A DNA stretch of 64,000 bases from Hydractinia symbiolongicarpus (lineage: Eukaryota; Cnidaria; Hydrozoa; Anthoathecata; Hydractiniidae), in contig NC_079879.1 of NCBI RefSeq assembly GCF_029227915.1, positions 15,812,001 through 15,876,000 of the forward strand, given 5' to 3'. The translations under genes and the position numbers were made by a program. Below, in pieces: positions 61,646-64,000 of this stretch (position 1 is its first letter; each line of letters starts with the position of its first letter). The notes beneath the pieces are model-generated. The model made no database searches. It was not told the DNA's origin and saw only the letters and a list, made by a program, of their open reading frames with translations.

Positions 61646-64000
61646 GTCTTCACACGTAAATCACGTGGCTTCACCGGTCTGCGCAGGTTACCATTGGCCT
61701 AGTCCTTCTTATCTTAATGTGCTACAACGTCCCAAGACGTTTTCATTGGCGAAGTTGCCTTAGAACACTCTTTACTACGTGCACAGTCCTATAAAGGCTG
61801 TAATATGGCCTTTTGCAGTCTAATAAAGGCCTCACACGTAAATCACGCGGTTCCATTCGCCTGTGCAGGTTACCATTGGACTATTCCTTCCAGTCTCATT
61901 GCGCCACAACGTCCCAAGTCATTTTCATTAGCGCCGTTGCCTTAGAACACTCTTAACTACGTGCACAGTCCTATAAAGTCTGTATTATAGCCTTTTGCAG
62001 TCTAATAAAGGCCTCACACGTAAATCACGTGGTTTCACCTGTCTGCGCAGGTTACCATTGGCCTAGTCCTTCCAGCCTCAATGCGCTACAACGTCCCAAG
62101 TCGTTTTCATTAGTGCCGTTGCCTTACAACACTCTTAACTTCGTGCACAGTCCTATAAAGTCTGTAATATGGTGTTTGCAGTCTAATAAAGGCTTCACAC
62201 GTAAATCACGTGGTTTCACCTGCCTGCGCAGGTTACCTTTGGACTAATCGTTCCAGTCTCAATGTGCTACAACGTCTCAGGTCGTTTTCATTAGCGCCGT
62301 TGCTTTACAACACTCTTAACTACGTGCACAGGCCTATAAAGGCTGTAATATGGCCTTTTGCAGTCTAATAAAGGCCTCACACGTAAATCACGTGGTTTCA
62401 CCTGTCTGCGCAGGTTACCATTGGCCTAGTCCTTTCAGTCTCAATGCGCTGCAACGTCCCAAGTCGTTTTCATTAGCGCCGTTGCCTTGGAACACTCTTA
62501 ACTACGTGCACAGTCCTATAAAGGCTGTATTATGGCCTTTTGCAGTCTAATAAAGGCCTCACACGTTAATCACGTGGTTCCATTTGCCTGTGCAGGATAC
62601 CATTGGTCTATTCCTTCCAGTGTCAATGCACTACAACGTCCCAAGTCGTTTTCATTATCGCCGTTGCCTTACAACACTCCTAACTACCTGCACAGACCTA
62701 TAAAGGCTGTAATATGGCCATTTGCAGTCTAATAAAGGCCTTACACGTAAATCACGCGGTTCCATTCGCCTGTGCAGGTTACCATTGGACTATTCCTTCG
62801 AGTCTCATTGCGCCACAACGTCCCAGTTCGTTTTCATTAGCGCGTTGCCTTAGAACACTCTTAAGTACGTGCACAGTCCTATAAAGGCTGTAATATGGCC
62901 TTTTGCAGTCTAATAAAGGCCTCACACGTAAATCACGTGGTTCCATTTGCCTGTGCAGGTTACCATTGGACTATTCCTTCCAGTCTCAATGCGCTGCAAC
63001 GTCCCAAGTCGTTTTCATTGGCGAAGTTGCCTTAAAACACTCTTTACTACGTGCACAGGCCTATAAAGGCTGTAATATGGCCTTTTGCAGTCTAATAAAG
63101 GCCTCACATGTAAATCACGTGGTTTCACCTGTCTGCGCAGGTTACCATTGGCCTAGTCCTTCCAGTCTCAATGTGCTACAACGTCCCAAGTCGTTTTCAT
63201 TGGCGAAGTTGCCTTAAAACACTCTTTACTACGTGCACAGGCCTATAAAGGCTGTAATATGGCCTTTTGCAGTCTAATAAAGGCCTCACACGTAAATCAC
63301 GTGGTTTCACCTGTCTGCGCAGGTTACCATTGGCCTAGTCCTTCCAGTCTCAATGCGCTGCAACGTCCCAAGTCGTATTCATTAGCGTCGTTGCCTTAGA
63401 ACACTCTTAACTACGTGCACAGTCCTATAAAGGCTGTATTATGGCCTTTTGCAGTCTAATAAAGGCCTCACACGTTAATCACGTGGTTCCATTTGCCTGT
63501 GCAGGTTACCATTGGTCTATTCCTTCCAGTCTCAATGCGCTACAACGTCCCAAGTCGTTTTCATTATCGCCGTTGCCTTACAACACTCTTAACTACCTGC
63601 ACAGTCCTATAAAGGCTGTAATATGGCCTTTTGCAGTCTAATAAAGGCCTCACACGTAAATCACGTGGTTCCATTTGCCTGTGCAGGTTACCATTGGACT
63701 ATTCCTTCCAGTCTCAATGCGCTGCAACGTCCCAAGTCATTTTCAATGGCGAAGTTGCCTTAGAACACTCTTAAGTACGTGCAAAGTCCTATAAAGTCTG
63801 TATTATAGCCTTTTGCAGTCTAATAAAGGCCTCACACGTAAATCACGTGGTTTCACCTGTCTGCGCAGGTTACCATTGGCCTAGTCCTTCCAGCCTCAAT
63901 GCGCTACAACGTCCCATGTCTTTTTCATTAGTGCCGTTGCCTTACAACACTCTTAACTTCGTGCACAGTCCTATAAAGTCTGTAATATGGTGTTTGCAGT
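61646..64000. repeat. Right-end satellite segment
   Basis: Ordinary monomers continue to the window edge. The monomers at about 62,408-62,900 match 59,500-59,990 at an offset of 2,908 bp, sharing ACTCCTAACTACCTGCACAG followed by ACC and TTAGCGCGTTGCC. Two adjacent monomers ending GCCTTAAAACACTCTTTAC (63,030 and 63,212) form a single-monomer duplication. The cassette starts again near 63,640 and is cut by the window end. Confidence 0.82.

Larger units (their letters stand above)
1..64000 (+). repeat. Tandem satellite array, ~182-bp monomer, ~350 head-to-tail copies
   Basis: Landmarks such as TATGGCCTTTTGCAGTC, CACACGTAAATCACG, GCAGGTTACCATTGG, CAACGTCCCAAGTCG and CAGTCCTATAAAGG return every ~182 bp from the first base to the last, always on the plus strand. 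No inverted monomer, transposon or unique spacer interrupts them, and both edges cut through repeats, so the array continues outside the window. Base composition looks balanced (about 45-50% GC by eye). Neighbouring monomers differ at tens of sites while monomers one higher-order period apart are nearly identical, which is the signature of a higher-order-repeat satellite. A length near 182 bp is typical of nucleosome-sized centromeric or heterochromatic satellites of plants and animals. The family and species are not recognised, and centromere function is not shown by the sequence. Confidence 0.98.

Noticed and set aside
338-63641. About 140 short plus-strand open frames with near-identical products (60-126 codons)
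   Set aside because: They recur with the satellite period, overlap each other, shift phase at each monomer, are closed in many monomers by CCTTAG or lost starts, and have no recognisable domain. They are by-products of a repeat unit with one open phase.
1-64000. CRISPR array
   Set aside because: Repeats are ~182 bp and directly adjacent, with no unique spacers and no cas genes.
1-64000. Tandem rRNA/5S or tRNA gene cluster
   Set aside because: No 5S internal control region, tRNA A/B boxes with a foldable cloverleaf, or T-run terminators were recognised in the unit.
1-64000. CENP-B box
   Set aside because: I looked for the TTCG-4N-A-2N-CGGG core on both strands of the typical monomer variants and did not find it. 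This does not exclude a centromeric role.
1-64000. Embedded transposable element or viral sequence
   Set aside because: Reading through the window, no gap in the monomer series longer than the 42-bp deletion and no foreign insert was found.
1-64000. Match to a named satellite family (for example Arabidopsis 178-bp, maize 180-bp knob, primate alpha satellite)
   Set aside because: Only the length is similar; I recognise no sequence match, so no name or species is assigned.

Overview
The whole 64-kb window is one uninterrupted array of a tandem satellite DNA. The basic unit is about 182 bp (181-bp and 179-bp sub-variants occur), always in the same orientation, giving roughly 350 monomers. I see no protein-coding gene, RNA gene, transposon insertion, inverted monomer or unique spacer. 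The many short plus-strand open frames (60-126 codons) are copies of one frame that happens to be open in the satellite unit. They are not treated as genes. An array like this points to constitutive heterochromatin of a eukaryotic nuclear genome (centromeric, pericentromeric, subtelomeric or knob-like). I do not recognise the satellite family, and the sequence alone does not fix the species or chromosomal position.

The information in the window lies in how the monomers are ordered. Single-base and few-base diagnostic variants define monomer classes, and class order repeats at longer periods. Zone I (1-21,080) is built from a 6,904-bp unit of 38 monomers, present as two adjacent copies differing at only four positions I found by eye. 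It is followed by a 1,633-bp (9-monomer) duplication and a third, shrunken copy of the 6.9-kb unit that has lost six monomers in four steps. The 6.9-kb unit itself contains an older ~2.9-kb internal duplication. Zone II (21,081-26,963) is three almost identical copies of a 1,957-bp unit, each carrying the same 42-bp deletion. Zone III (26,964-~51,270) is more heterogeneous, with shorter or partial duplications (offsets 1,635, 1,091, 1,816, 907 and 1,089 bp, plus longer ones of 3,274 and 3,633 bp) and monomer variants absent from the flanks. Zone IV (~51,270-64,000) is dominated by a three-monomer cassette, with a sharp 1,271-bp tandem duplication and a looser 909-bp (5-monomer) periodicity.

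The pattern is what repeated unequal exchange or segmental amplification in monomer register would leave: old, diverged duplications nested inside young, near-identical ones. Duplication junctions fall in short identity tracts between diagnostic sites. Nothing in the window suggests genes working together. The best leads are the amplification history, the diagnostic junctions (notably a mutated patch at 19,062-19,089), the two travelling cassettes, and the conserved palindromic elements within the monomer.
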